Source: Actinomycetes bacterium (GTDB taxonomy: Bacteria > Actinomycetota > Acidimicrobiia > Acidimicrobiales > Bog-793). From it: 40,228 nt of DNA. The stretch lies in the NCBI GenBank assembly GCA_021791795.1, contig JAJYVX010000002.1, forward strand, positions 21,841 to 62,068, written 5' to 3'. The stretch's first letter is position 1. Every line of letters starts with the position of its first letter. A program made the translations under genes and the position numbers. Below the pieces are notes generated by a model. It was not told the origin of the DNA. It did no database searches and saw only the letters and a program-made list of their open reading frames with translations. Below are positions 1 to 10,606 of this stretch, piece by piece.

Positions 1-1
1 G

Positions 2-241
2 CTCGGCGCAGGCGAACGGGCTGTGCGCTCGGGCGAGCGTGGCACGCTTGCAGTCGAGCAGGCGATGATGGAGTCGTTGAGCAACGCCGCCGTCCGAGCC
101 GACTACACAGCGGTCCGTGATCCGGATCACCTCGCGTGCCTCGAGAGCATCGACGCTCCGGTCCGCCTCCTCGTCGCAGCCCGCGTGGGACCGGTACGCC
201 TCATCGACAATCTCGGCGCCGCACCCCCTGCGATCAACTAG
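2..241 (+). CDS. panC: Pantoate--beta-alanine ligase, C-terminal end (partial)
   Basis: The window opens inside this gene; the frame is open from base 2 to a TAG stop, giving about 79 residues. PanC condenses pantoate with beta-alanine, using ATP, to make pantothenate in the cytoplasm. The visible tail has the family's closing pattern: a DYxAVRDPDHL segment (compare DYVAVVDPDTL), then LLVAARVGPVRLIDNL, which matches the conserved end of PanC. The internal ATG at 23 in the ORF track is only the first Met after the window edge. The next gene, coaX, starts 9 bp downstream and performs the next step on pantothenate, which supports both calls and suggests one operon. The catalytic N-terminal domain is outside the window. 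Confidence 0.85.
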   Translation, partial: LGAGERAVRSGERGTLAVEQAMMESLSNAAVRADYTAVRDPDHLACLESIDAPVRLLVAARVGPVRLIDNLGAAPPAIN

Positions 242-250
242 ACCGTTCAC

Positions 251-1129
251 GTGCTGCTCGCCCTCGACGTCGGCAACACCCACACGGTGATCGGTGTCTT
301 CGACCCGGCCATGCGGTCCGATCCGACCGGTGGCCGCTCGCTCGGCGCATCGCGCTCGAGCTCGTCCACCACAGAGGAGCTGCCCGACCTCAGGTTCCAC
401 TGGCGCATGGCGACCGTGGCAGACCGCACGCCGGACGAGCATGGTGTGCTCCTCGTCGACCTGCTCAGGTTCGTCGGCCTCGACGTCCGCCTCGAGGAGC
501 TGCAGCACCAGCTCACGGGGATCGTCGTCTCGTCATCCGTGCCGAGCGCGATGTCCGCGCTGAGGGAGATGGCGCATCGATGGTTCCCGGTCCCGACCGT
601 CGTGCTGGAGCCGGGCATACGCACCGGGATGCCCATCCTCTACGACAACCCGAAGGAGGTGGGGGCCGACCGCATCGCCAACGCCGTCGGCGCGGTCGAC
701 CTCTTCGCGCCTCCGCTCATCGTCGTCGACCTCGGGACTGCGACGACCTTCGACGTCATATCCGCGGCGGGCGAGTACCTCGGCGGAGCCATCACACCCG
801 GCATCGAGATCAGCACGAATGCCCTCTTTGCCGAGGCGGCCGCTTTGCGCCGCGTGGAGCTCGTCGAGCCGCGCCACGTCATCGGCAAGTCCACGGTCGA
901 GTCGATCCAATCAGGGGTCATCTACGGTTACGCTGCCCTGGTCGACGGGCTCTGCCGACGGATCATGGACGACCTCGGTGAGGCCACCGTCGTCGCGACC
1001 GGCGGCCTTGCCCACGTGATCCGTCCCCTCTCAGAGGTGGTAGACCGCCACGAACCATGGTTGACGCTCCACGGGCTGCGCATCGTGTTCGAGCGGAACG
1101 CGGAGCGTCACGGAGCGCAGACGACATGA
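251..1129 (+). CDS. coaX: Type III pantothenate kinase
   Basis: Phosphorylates pantothenate, the first committed step of coenzyme A synthesis. The 292-residue product starts at GTG with LLALDVGNTHTVIGVF, the DxGNT phosphate-binding motif of the CoaX/acetate-kinase-like fold. It continues with GADRIANAVGA, the VVDLGTATTFDV motif near residue 160 and GGAITPGI. Family members are usually about 255-260 residues; the extra length is mostly a serine-rich insertion near residues 20-45, right after the first strand. It lies between panC and lysS, and its TGA overlaps the lysS ATG (ATGA), so translation of the three is probably coupled. No strong Shine-Dalgarno sequence is visible before the GTG. Confidence 0.93.
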   Translation: MLLALDVGNTHTVIGVFDPAMRSDPTGGRSLGASRSSSSTTEELPDLRFHWRMATVADRTPDEHGVLLVDLLRFVGLDVRLEELQHQLTGIVVSSSVPSAMSALREMAHRWFPVPTVVLEPGIRTGMPILYDNPKEVGADRIANAVGAVDLFAPPLIVVDLGTATTFDVISAAGEYLGGAITPGIEISTNALFAEAAALRRVELVEPRHVIGKSTVESIQSGVIYGYAALVDGLCRRIMDDLGEATVVATGGLAHVIRPLSEVVDRHEPWLTLHGLRIVFERNAERHGAQTT

Positions 1130-2619
1130 CCGGCGCCGAGCCCGAGGACCTGCAGCATTCGCCCCGCTCCGACATCGCCTACGCGGTGCCGGGGACGGAG
1201 CACGCCGCGGACGTCGTGTCCCGTTGTTCTTATCTTGACCAGGGCGAGGAGTCGGGAGAGGTCGTCACCGTCGCAGGGCGTCTCATGCTGCTCCGGGTGC
1301 AGGGCAAGCTCGCGTTCGGCCAGCTCCGGGACTGGACTGGCCGGATACAGCTCTTCGCCCTCGCGCCCGTCACGGACGCCTTCGACGACTTCTGTCGCTT
1401 GAACCTCGGCGACTGGATCGCCGCAACCGGCGAGGTGGTCCGGACGAAGCGGGGCGAGCTCTCCGTAAAGGTGGCTGGCTGGTCGTTGCTGGCACCTGCC
1501 CTTCACGGATTCGGGGACAAGTGGCGCGGGGTGCACGACCCGGACGTGAGGTATCGCCAGCGCGAGGTTGACATGTGGGCGAACGAGGGAGTGCGCGACC
1601 GCTTCCTCGTCCGCTCCCTGGTCGTGAGCACGATCCGCGACCTCATGGGCGCACGCGGCTTCGTCGAGGTCGAGACGCCCGTGCTTCAGCCCCTCTACGG
1701 AGGTGCCAACGCCAAGCCGTTCGTCACGCACTACAACTCCATGCACGCGGACTTCTATCTGCGCATCTCGCTCGAGCTCTACCTAAAGCGCCTCGTGGTC
1801 GGCGGGATCGAGCGTGTATACGAAATCGGGCGCGTCTTCCGCAACGAGGGGATCTCGCCGAAGTACAACCCCGAGTTCACGATGCTCGAGGCATACCAGG
1901 CGTACGGCGACTACACAGACATGGCGGAGCTGGTCGAGTACATCACCCTCGGCGCGGTCGAGGCCGTCCACGGCCGCCCACGGATCACGTTCCAGGGCCG
2001 CGAGGTCGACTTCACGAGACCTTGGCGCAAGGCGACCCTCCTCGAGCTCGTGGAGGAGACGACGGGCGTGGAGCTGGACCTGTCGATGGCGCCCGCCGAG
2101 TTGCGGAAGCGGGCCGAGGGCCTCGGTGTCGCCGTGGAGGACTTCTGGGACGAGGGCGCCCTTGTCACCGAGGTCTACGAGAAGACAACCGAGCCGAACC
2201 TCTGGGGTCCCGTCCACGTCATGGACTACCCGGTGTCGGTGTCGCCCTTGACGAGGCGGCACCGCACGAAGGAAGGCTTCGTCGAGCGGATAACCCCCAT
2301 CGTCGCCGGGCGCGAGCTGGGCGAGTGCTACAGCGAGCTCGTCGATCCCGACGACCAGCGTGCTCGCTTCGTCGCCCAGGCGGAGGCTGCCGCGCGTGGC
2401 TACGACGAGGCGATGGTGCTCGACGAGGACTTCCTCCGGGCGCTCGAGCGAGGCATGCCGCCGACGGGAGGAATCGGCCTCGGCGTCGACCGGCTGGTGA
2501 TGCTTCTCACCGACGTCAGCCATATACGAGAGGTGCTGCTCTTCCCGGCGCTCCGCCCGGAGGCGGGTCGAGAGGCCGAGCGTGAGTCCGAAGGGGAGAT
2601 CGCGTCCGAGAACCCATAG
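1126..2619 (+). CDS. lysS: Lysyl-tRNA synthetase, class II
   Basis: Charges tRNA-Lys. I place the start at ATG 1126, 23 codons inside the track ORF, because this gives an ATGA overlap with coaX; the product is 497 residues. An N-terminal OB-fold anticodon-binding domain (about residues 45-135, including VTVAGRLMLLR and GKLAFGQLRDWTGRIQLF) precedes the class II catalytic core. Motif 1 lies around FVEVETPVLQP, followed by the YGGANAKPF loop. Motif 2 is RVYEIGRVFRNEGIS with the typical YNPEFTMLEAYQAY continuation. Motif 3 is GIGLGVDRLVMLLTD near the C-terminus. Length and motif order are normal for bacterial LysS. A short acidic tail follows the last motif. Confidence 0.96.
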   Translation: MTGAEPEDLQHSPRSDIAYAVPGTEHAADVVSRCSYLDQGEESGEVVTVAGRLMLLRVQGKLAFGQLRDWTGRIQLFALAPVTDAFDDFCRLNLGDWIAATGEVVRTKRGELSVKVAGWSLLAPALHGFGDKWRGVHDPDVRYRQREVDMWANEGVRDRFLVRSLVVSTIRDLMGARGFVEVETPVLQPLYGGANAKPFVTHYNSMHADFYLRISLELYLKRLVVGGIERVYEIGRVFRNEGISPKYNPEFTMLEAYQAYGDYTDMAELVEYITLGAVEAVHGRPRITFQGREVDFTRPWRKATLLELVEETTGVELDLSMAPAELRKRAEGLGVAVEDFWDEGALVTEVYEKTTEPNLWGPVHVMDYPVSVSPLTRRHRTKEGFVERITPIVAGRELGECYSELVDPDDQRARFVAQAEAAARGYDEAMVLDEDFLRALERGMPPTGGIGLGVDRLVMLLTDVSHIREVLLFPALRPEAGREAERESEGEIASENP

Positions 2620-2686
2620 TCGTGCTGCCCGGCCTCGTCTCCGAGCGGCCTGTCCGCCATGACCTCAGCGGGACGCCAGTCCTGCC

Positions 2687-2692
2687 TAGCCT
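2687..2692 (+). promoter_or_regulatory. Candidate -10 element for a leaderless natA-like transcript
   Basis: TAGCCT fits TANNNT and ends 7 nt before the GTG start of the ABC ATPase. That spacing would place the transcription start at or next to the start codon. A GGAG also lies 3 nt before the GTG, too close for normal Shine-Dalgarno use. No good -35 hexamer is visible. Confidence 0.35.
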
Positions 2693-2699
2693 GGAGTGA

Positions 2700-3602
2700 G
2701 TGGGCCACGGTGGGCTGCTGGAGCTGGACGGGCTGAGCCGTCGTTTCGGGACGGTCCAAGCACTCGACGACCTCTCCTTCTCGGTCCCCCCCGGCGAAGT
2801 CGTCGGCTTCCTCGGGCCGAACGGAGCGGGCAAGACGACAACCATGCGGGCGGTTTTCGGCCTGACCGAGCTCGACAAGGGCAGCGTCTCCTGGAAGGGG
2901 ACGGCGGTCGGGGCACCGGAGCGGCGCCGGTTCGGCTACATGCCCGAAGAGCGCGGGCTCTACCCAGGGATGCTCGTCGCCGACCAGGTCGAGTACGTCG
3001 GCCGGCTGCACGGGATGGACCGTCCGGCCGCCGTTGCGGCCACCGCCCGATGGCTCGAACGCCTCGAGGTGGCGGACCGGGCGAGGAGTCGCCTCGACTC
3101 GCTCTCGCACGGCAACCAGCAGCGCGTTCAGCTCGCTGCGGCCCTCGTGCACGACCCCGAGCTGCTCGTGCTCGACGAGCCACTCGCCGGGCTCGACCCG
3201 GCAGGGATCGACGCCATCGGGGCGATCCTCGTCGACGAGGCCAGGCTCGGCCGCTGCGTCCTCTTCTCGAGCCACCAGCTCGACCAGGTGGAAGACCTCT
3301 GCGAGTCGGTTGCGATCATCGACCGGGGACGGCTCGTCGTGAGCGGAAGGGTCGATGACCTCGCAACGAGCGGTGCCCGCCGGCTGGTCGTGCGCGTCGA
3401 GGAGGACCGGGACGGCGCTTTCGCCGCGTCCCTGCCGGGCGTCATCGTGTCCGAGCGCCACGCAGGGGCGGTCCGTCTGGTCCTCGACCCGGCCGTCGAC
3501 AGCGACCTGGTTCTCCGCGCTGCCATGCGGGCGGGGAAGGTGACAGAGTTCACCTTCGCCCGGCGCCGCCTCTCCGAGGTGTTCAGAGAGGCCACGGCGT
3601 GA
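2700..3602 (+). CDS. ABC transporter ATP-binding protein, NatA/DrrA type
   Basis: Energising subunit of a two-gene ABC exporter with the downstream permease. The 300-residue protein has Walker A GPNGAGKTTT near residue 42, a Q-loop region reading YMPEERGLYPGM, signature LSHGNQQRVQLA (a variant of LSGGQ), Walker B LLVLDEPLAGLD and the H-loop in LFSSHQLDQVEDL. After about residue 220 comes a small extra domain (RRLVVRVEED to LSEVFREA) typical of the DUF4162 tail of drug/sodium-type ATPases. Its TGA overlaps the permease GTG (GTGA), so the two are translationally coupled. Substrate cannot be told from sequence: NatAB-type sodium export or drug/peptide export are both possible. Confidence 0.9.
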   Translation: MGHGGLLELDGLSRRFGTVQALDDLSFSVPPGEVVGFLGPNGAGKTTTMRAVFGLTELDKGSVSWKGTAVGAPERRRFGYMPEERGLYPGMLVADQVEYVGRLHGMDRPAAVAATARWLERLEVADRARSRLDSLSHGNQQRVQLAAALVHDPELLVLDEPLAGLDPAGIDAIGAILVDEARLGRCVLFSSHQLDQVEDLCESVAIIDRGRLVVSGRVDDLATSGARRLVVRVEEDRDGAFAASLPGVIVSERHAGAVRLVLDPAVDSDLVLRAAMRAGKVTEFTFARRRLSEVFREATA

Positions 3603-4942
3603 ACGTGGCGGTGAAGGTCGTCCTCGGCCTGGTGATCGCCGCAACCGTCGTGCTGCGGCTCGTGAAGGCGCGCAGGAGGCGCCGGGCGGCAGGAGATGTC
3701 GCCAGGTCCCCGATCTCATCCAGCGCGGCGCGCCTCGTCCTTCGCGCCACTGCGCGCAGCGACACACTGCTCATCGCCGAGCGTGAGATCCGTGAGCGGC
3801 TGCGCGGGCGGCTGTTTCGGGCGGTGACGCTCCTCATCCTCGGCATCGTGGCTGCCGCGATCCTCATACCTGCGCTGTCCAAGAGCAATTCCGCGCCCGT
3901 GAGAGTTGGTCTCGTGTCGCCTGCCGAGCCGGGCGCTCGTGCAACTGTTCTCGCCGCGGCAAAGGCGGTCGGCGTGAGCGTGACGATCGTGAACGAGGTG
4001 AGCATCACGGCGGCCCGCGCGGGAGTCTCCTCCGGGGGAATCGACGTCGCGGTCTCCGGGCTCTTCACCATCCTCGTCGCCAGGGCGATCAGCCCGAACG
4101 ACTCGTCGGACACGGCACAGCTCGTCGGTGCGCTGTCGTCGTTGCTCGGAAAGACGGCGGCAGAGGCGCGGGCGCACCTCACACCCTCCCAGGCGGCCCA
4201 GCTGGCTTCGGCACGCCCTGTGCCCGTCGTGAGCCTCGAGAAGAAGGAAGCCACGCCGCCGAACCCCCTGAAAGGGTCGTCGATCATCGGCACGATCCTC
4301 GTCTTCATCATGCTCAGCCAGTACTGCGGCTGGACCCTCATCGGTGTTCTCGAGGAGAAGTCGAGCCGGGTTGTGGAGGTCCTCCTCGCGGCCGTCCGCC
4401 CTATACAGCTCCTCGGCGGCAAGCTGCTCGGCATCGGCCTCCTCGCCCTCGCCCAGGCGGGGCTCATAGTCGTCTTCGCCGTCGTTCTCGGCAAGGCTGT
4501 CGGCTCGACCCTGCTGCAGGGCGCCGAGCCGGAGGTGCTCTGGACCTCGCTTCTCTGGCTCGTCCTCGGGTACGCCTTCTACAGCTGGCTCTATGCCGCA
4601 GCCGGCTCGATGGCGGAGCGCCAGGACCAGGTGCAGGCCCTGGCGCTCCCGCTCAGCATCCCGATGATCATCGGGTACATCGTGACGCTCACGGCCGCAA
4701 GCACTGGTAATGCATCTGTTTTCTTCCAGGTGCTCGCGTACCTGCCCCCCACAGCGCCCTTTGCCATGCCGGTACTCCTGGCGTTGAAGGGGGCGACCTG
4801 GTGGCAGTTCGCTCTGTCCGTCGTGCTCATGGTGCTGAGCACGGCCGTGCTGGCGAAGCTCGCTTCGACCGTCTATCGCCGCGCGGTGCTGCGTACGGGC
4901 CGGCGCGTGCGGCTCGGCGAGGTGCTCGGGCGGAGCGGTTGA
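3599..4942 (+). CDS. ABC-2 type permease, NatB-like
   Basis: Membrane subunit paired with the preceding ATPase. The 447-residue protein starts at GTG 3599, overlapping the ATPase stop. It has a first hydrophobic segment (VKVVLGLVIAATVVLRLV), a basic stretch containing IAEREIRERLRGR, then a transmembrane helix near residue 80. An extracytoplasmic domain of about 150 residues follows, and then the C-terminal membrane bundle: SIIGTILVFIMLSQYCG, EEKSSRVVEVLLAAVRP, LLALAQAGLIVVFAVVLG, LLWLVLGYAFYSWLYA and two more helices. The EKSSRVVEVLL motif is diagnostic of the NatB/ABC2_membrane_3 group. The extra N-terminal hydrophobic segment before the usual first helix is slightly unusual. Confidence 0.87.
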   Translation: MNVAVKVVLGLVIAATVVLRLVKARRRRRAAGDVARSPISSSAARLVLRATARSDTLLIAEREIRERLRGRLFRAVTLLILGIVAAAILIPALSKSNSAPVRVGLVSPAEPGARATVLAAAKAVGVSVTIVNEVSITAARAGVSSGGIDVAVSGLFTILVARAISPNDSSDTAQLVGALSSLLGKTAAEARAHLTPSQAAQLASARPVPVVSLEKKEATPPNPLKGSSIIGTILVFIMLSQYCGWTLIGVLEEKSSRVVEVLLAAVRPIQLLGGKLLGIGLLALAQAGLIVVFAVVLGKAVGSTLLQGAEPEVLWTSLLWLVLGYAFYSWLYAAAGSMAERQDQVQALALPLSIPMIIGYIVTLTAASTGNASVFFQVLAYLPPTAPFAMPVLLALKGATWWQFALSVVLMVLSTAVLAKLASTVYRRAVLRTGRRVRLGEVLGRSG

Positions 4943-4948
4943 GGTGTC

Positions 4949-4976
4949 CGCCTGTCGCACCCGGGTGCGGCAGGCG
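4949..4976. terminator. Bidirectional hairpin between convergent natB-like gene and idsA
   Basis: CGCCTGTCGCACCC is followed directly by its reverse complement GGGTGCGGCAGGCG. Together they form a 14-pair stem with one T:G wobble in the only gap between two convergent genes (stops at 4942 and 4986). The stem can form on either strand. There is no T-tract on either side, so it may work as a barrier hairpin rather than a classical intrinsic terminator. Confidence 0.6.
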
Positions 4977-4985
4977 TCGCCCTGC

Positions 4986-6020
4986 TCAGCCTGCCAGGGC
5001 TTGGGAGCGCGACCGTGCTCTCGCCGCCGACTCCTCGAGGTCAGACACGGCGAGCATTGCCATCTCGGCGAGCGCTTCCGGTATGGCGGCCAGTCCGCCT
5101 GTGGCGACGTCGTCGATCTCGAGCGCCGCCTTGACGGCCCGGTTCGCATAGTCCCTCGCGACCTCTGCTGCCGAGGACACGCCGGGCGACGAGGCGACGA
5201 GGTGGCGAGCAGTCTCCTTCTCCTCGTCTGTGAGGGGCTGGCCGAGCAGGCTCGCCAGCCTCGGCCCGACGACGCGGTCCGCCAGTGCCCGCTGCACCGG
5301 GAGCGTGTAGATGCCCTCGACCAAGTCCTGCCCGGGCGCCTTACCGAGCTCCTCCTCTGTCGCGATGACGTCGAGGACGTCGTCGCGTATCTGGAAGACC
5401 ATTCCGAAGGCCTCCCCGAAGGCCGTGAGCCCATCGGTCGTGGCCGGATCGAGCCCGCTGCAGAGAGCCCCTATCCGGCACGCGGTACCCATGAGCGCGG
5501 CGGTCTTGTCGGAGATGGCTTGGAGGTAGTCGGGTTCGGTTCGGTCGATCTGGAAAGCCGCGCGGACCTCGGAAACCTGCCCCTGGCACAGCCTCGCCAG
5601 CGTCGCCGCGAGCAGGCCTGCGACCTCTGTCCCGAGGCTCGCAGCTATCTCCGCAGACCGCGCGAGGAGGAAGTCGCCTGCGACGATGGCGATCAGGTTG
5701 CCCCATCTGGCGTTGACGCTCTCCACGCCTCGCCGCCGGGTCGCCTCGTCCATGACGTCGTCGTGGTAAAGGGATGCCAGATGGACGAGCTCGACGGACA
5801 CGCCTCCGAGGAGGATGGCCTCGTCGACCTCCTTTCCGGCGAGCATCGGGGCCATGATCGTGAGGGAAGGTCGCAGGCGCTTTCCGCCCGCCGCTATGAG
5901 ATGCCCGGCCACCTCGTTGAGGAACTGGTCGTCGCCGAGGACGGAGTCCTTCAGGCACGCCTCGAGGCGCGCCAGGTCGCGGTCGTGGACAGGCAAGGCG
6001 AAGAGGTCCGGCTTGCTCAC
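4986..6020 (-). CDS. Polyprenyl diphosphate synthase (probably long chain)
   Basis: Head-to-tail condensation of isopentenyl diphosphate onto an allylic diphosphate. The 344-residue protein starts at GTG 6020. It has the GGKRLRP motif near residue 50, the first aspartate-rich motif DDVMD near residue 90, GDFLLARS, and the second aspartate-rich motif DDVLD near residue 218. The residues just before the first motif read LASLYHDD. There is no aromatic residue at positions -4 and -5, which in this family favours long (C35-C50) rather than C15/C20 products. A menaquinone side chain is therefore a likely fate, but this is inference. It stands alone, convergent with the ABC exporter and divergent from clpC. 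The C-terminal 50 residues are alanine-rich and poorly conserved. Confidence 0.9.
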   Translation of the reverse strand: MSKPDLFALPVHDRDLARLEACLKDSVLGDDQFLNEVAGHLIAAGGKRLRPSLTIMAPMLAGKEVDEAILLGGVSVELVHLASLYHDDVMDEATRRRGVESVNARWGNLIAIVAGDFLLARSAEIAASLGTEVAGLLAATLARLCQGQVSEVRAAFQIDRTEPDYLQAISDKTAALMGTACRIGALCSGLDPATTDGLTAFGEAFGMVFQIRDDVLDVIATEEELGKAPGQDLVEGIYTLPVQRALADRVVGPRLASLLGQPLTDEEKETARHLVASSPGVSSAAEVARDYANRAVKAALEIDDVATGGLAAIPEALAEMAMLAVSDLEESAARARSRSQALAG

Positions 6021-6029
6021 CAGAGTGTG

Positions 6030-6035
6030 AGGTTA
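6030..6035 (-). promoter_or_regulatory. Candidate -10 element for a leaderless idsA-type transcript
   Basis: Read on the minus strand, TAACCT (TANNNT) lies 9 nt before the GTG start at 6020, with no Shine-Dalgarno sequence in between. This is the spacing expected for leaderless transcription. A -35 match is not obvious. Confidence 0.35.
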
Positions 6036-6305
6036 GGCGCGTTGCCGGGCGAGGCGACACACTCGGGGAAGAGGGCGGCGGCTTGCGCAGGCAAAGACGG
6101 CGGCCATGCTGGCCGTGATCCGACGGGCGGGAGTCCGGCGGGGTTGGAAAATCGACCGGCGCGGTACCGGAAGGGTCGAGGGACTCGTCTTGTTGAACAC
6201 GTAGGCGGGAGATCCCGACAAGCGGTGACGAAGCGTGGTTGCCGGCTATCGAGGTACCCCCTGCCGATACACTTGACACAGTCGCCGTCCACTTAGGGAG
6301 CCGCA
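6036..6305. promoter_or_regulatory. Divergent control region between idsA-type gene and clpC
   Basis: I see no ORF or RNA gene here. A perfect TTGACA at 6273-6278 points toward clpC. A TAGGGA hexamer (6294-6299) follows 15 nt later and ends 6 nt before the TTG start; AGGGAG at 6295-6300 could instead act as the Shine-Dalgarno sequence. TACACT at 6268-6273 is another possible -10. Further upstream, CTTGT (6189-6193) and ACAAG (6218-6222) flank a GGGAGATCCC palindrome, giving an imperfect dyad that could bind a regulator. ClgR control of clpC is known in other actinobacteria, but I do not see a convincing ClgR box. Confidence 0.4.
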
Positions 6306-8795
<2,490 letters not shown>

Positions 8796-8980
8796 CCGCT
8801 CCAGTCAAGTCCGGGTGACAAAGCCGGCTCGGCTTCAGAGCCTCGTGCGCCTACCGCGTGACGTGGTTCGGCTGCGCGCCGCTTGCCGCACGAGCGCGGT
8901 GGGCTGAGAGCCGCTTCCGCGAGTGCGCGTGGTCGGCGCGCGGCGCTGATGCTTCTTCCATGACTGTTACAGCGCGTCCT

Positions 8981-8986
8981 TAGGGT
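8981..8986 (+). promoter_or_regulatory. Candidate -10 element for a leaderless radA transcript
   Basis: TAGGGT (TANNNT) lies 6 nt upstream of the radA GTG, and no Shine-Dalgarno sequence is present. The clpC-radA gap (8796-8992) otherwise holds only a small hairpin near 8822-8834 and no ORF I can support. Confidence 0.35.
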
Positions 8987-8992
8987 GTCGCC

Positions 8993-10561
8993 GTGGCAAG
9001 ACCCCGAGTCGTCCATGTGTGCAAGGAGTGCGGCGCCGGGAGCCCCAGGTGGGTGGGGCGCTGCCCGGCTTGCGGCGAGTGGAACTCGCTCGTGGAAGAG
9101 GTGGCTGCCGAGCCGGAGCAGACTGGCCCCGGAACCGGGGGTCGCGCGTTCGGGCTCCGGCGGCACCATGCGCAGCTCGGCGTTCCCCACGTCGCTGCGA
9201 GGTCTCCCGTTGCTCTGGCGGATGTCGACCCTGACTCTGCCTCGCCGTTCGCGACGGGACTGGCGGAGCTGGACCGCGTCCTCTCGGGTGGGCTCATCCC
9301 CGGTTCGGTGACGCTCGTCGGCGGAGAGCCGGGAATAGGCAAGTCGACTCTCGTGCTGCAGGCGGCGTTCAGCCTCGCGGCTCTCGGCGCTGTCACGCTC
9401 GTCGTTGCCGCGGAGGAGTCTGCCGAACAGGTGCGACGGCGGGCCTCGAGGCTCGGCCCTATTGCCCGCTCGTGCTACGTCGTCGCAACGACAGACCTCG
9501 TCTCGACGCTCAACGCGGTGGCAGAGACCCGCCCGAGGGTCCTCGTGGTCGACTCGATCCAGGCGATCGCAGATCCGCTCCTCCCATCCGCGCCGGGCTC
9601 CACCGCGCAGGTGAGGGAATGCGCCTGCGCCCTCGTCGAGCTGGCGAAGGCTACGGGGACGGCCGTGGTGCTGGTCGGACACGTCACCAAGGACGGTTCG
9701 CTCGCCGGTCCCCGTACCCTCGAACACCTCGTGGACACGGTCCTCACCTTCGAGGGGGATCGTCACCACACGCTCCGCCTGCTGGTGGCAACGAAGCACA
9801 GGTTCGGGCCGACCGGAGAGCTCGGTGTCTTCGAGATGGGTGACGAGGGTCTCGTCTGCCTCGAGGACCCTGGGCGGCTTCTCCTCGAGCGCGGTCACAG
9901 CAGAGCGCCCGGCACGGTCGTCGTGCCCACGGCCGAGGGACGGCGGCCCCTGCTCGTGGAGGTGCAAGTGCTCGTGACCGACTCGCACGGTGCGGCACCC
10001 CGAAGAGTGGTGGAGGGAGTCCCCGGCGCGAGAGCCGCTCTCATGCTCGCCGTCATCGAGCGGTGTCTTGGGCTTCGATCAGGCTCGGTCGACATGTACT
10101 GCTCGACCGTCGGCGCAGTTCGCGTGCAGGAGCCGGCGGCTGATCTCGGCCTCGCGCTCGCGATCGTGTCCGCTATGACGGGCCGGCCGATACCAGCGGA
10201 CGTCGTCGTGTTCGGCGAGCTCGCCCTCACGGGCGAGGTGCGCCATACGCCGCGGTCAGAAAGACGGCTCTTCGAGGCTTCCCGGCTCGGTTTCAGGCGG
10301 GCCGTTGCACCCGCCGGCTGCGAAGAGGGCCTGCCTCCCCTCGATGTGCTCCCGGCCAGAACCCTCGCCGAAGCCGCTACACTGGTGAATCTGGTCGCAG
10401 CAGTCGAGGAGCCTCCGAGGAAGTCGCCGGACGGCGGATTGCCGTTCAACAGCAAGCTTCAAGCGAGCAGGTTTCATTCGTCGCAGGACCGTGGATTGAG
10501 GTCGCTCAAACGGGTCGCACTTGCCGAGGGACGGTTCGAGGAAGGCGGATTCCATCCGTAA
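8993..10561 (+). CDS. radA: DNA repair protein RadA/Sms
   Basis: RecA-like ATPase that drives branch migration of recombination intermediates. It is 522 residues from GTG. The N-terminal zinc finger is CKECG...CPACGEWNS (residues 11-30). Walker A is GGEPGIGKST near 110, and the C-terminal Lon-like domain contains TVGAVRVQEPAADLGLALAIVSA. The signature motif normally KNRFG reads KHRFG here (near 268), a substitution at a residue important for branch migration. The protein also runs about 50 residues past the usual end, with a serine- and charge-rich tail (FNSKLQASRFHSSQDRG), compared with 450-460 residues in typical RadA. It heads the conserved actinobacterial order radA-carD-ispD-ispF. Confidence 0.94.
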   Translation: MARPRVVHVCKECGAGSPRWVGRCPACGEWNSLVEEVAAEPEQTGPGTGGRAFGLRRHHAQLGVPHVAARSPVALADVDPDSASPFATGLAELDRVLSGGLIPGSVTLVGGEPGIGKSTLVLQAAFSLAALGAVTLVVAAEESAEQVRRRASRLGPIARSCYVVATTDLVSTLNAVAETRPRVLVVDSIQAIADPLLPSAPGSTAQVRECACALVELAKATGTAVVLVGHVTKDGSLAGPRTLEHLVDTVLTFEGDRHHTLRLLVATKHRFGPTGELGVFEMGDEGLVCLEDPGRLLLERGHSRAPGTVVVPTAEGRRPLLVEVQVLVTDSHGAAPRRVVEGVPGARAALMLAVIERCLGLRSGSVDMYCSTVGAVRVQEPAADLGLALAIVSAMTGRPIPADVVVFGELALTGEVRHTPRSERRLFEASRLGFRRAVAPAGCEEGLPPLDVLPARTLAEAATLVNLVAAVEEPPRKSPDGGLPFNSKLQASRFHSSQDRGLRSLKRVALAEGRFEEGGFHP

Positions 10562-10594
10562 TCTTGGCGGAGCGCCTCTTCGCGGATGGTGGTT

Positions 10595-10599
10595 AGGAG
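10595..10599 (+). promoter_or_regulatory. Ribosome binding site that decides the carD start
   Basis: AGGAG lies 7 nt before TTG 10607. It falls inside the reading frame if the upstream ATG at 10586 were used, so the TTG is the better start. Confidence 0.6.
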
Positions 10600-10606
10600 T
10601 GTTGTT

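Noticed and set aside
2400-3767. 455-residue minus-strand ORF
   Set aside because: Antisense to the lysS end and the ABC ATPase, both clearly real.
6150-6240. Possible tRNA or small RNA between idsA-type gene and clpC
   Set aside because: There are short inverted repeats but no cloverleaf, T-loop or CCA-type end; treated as a regulatory region only.
4944-6296. 450-residue plus-strand ORF
   Set aside because: Antisense to the polyprenyl synthase; composition fits a shadow frame.
10586-10606. ATG 10586 as the carD start
   Set aside because: It would make the AGGAG ribosome binding site part of the coding sequence and adds residues not seen in CarD.
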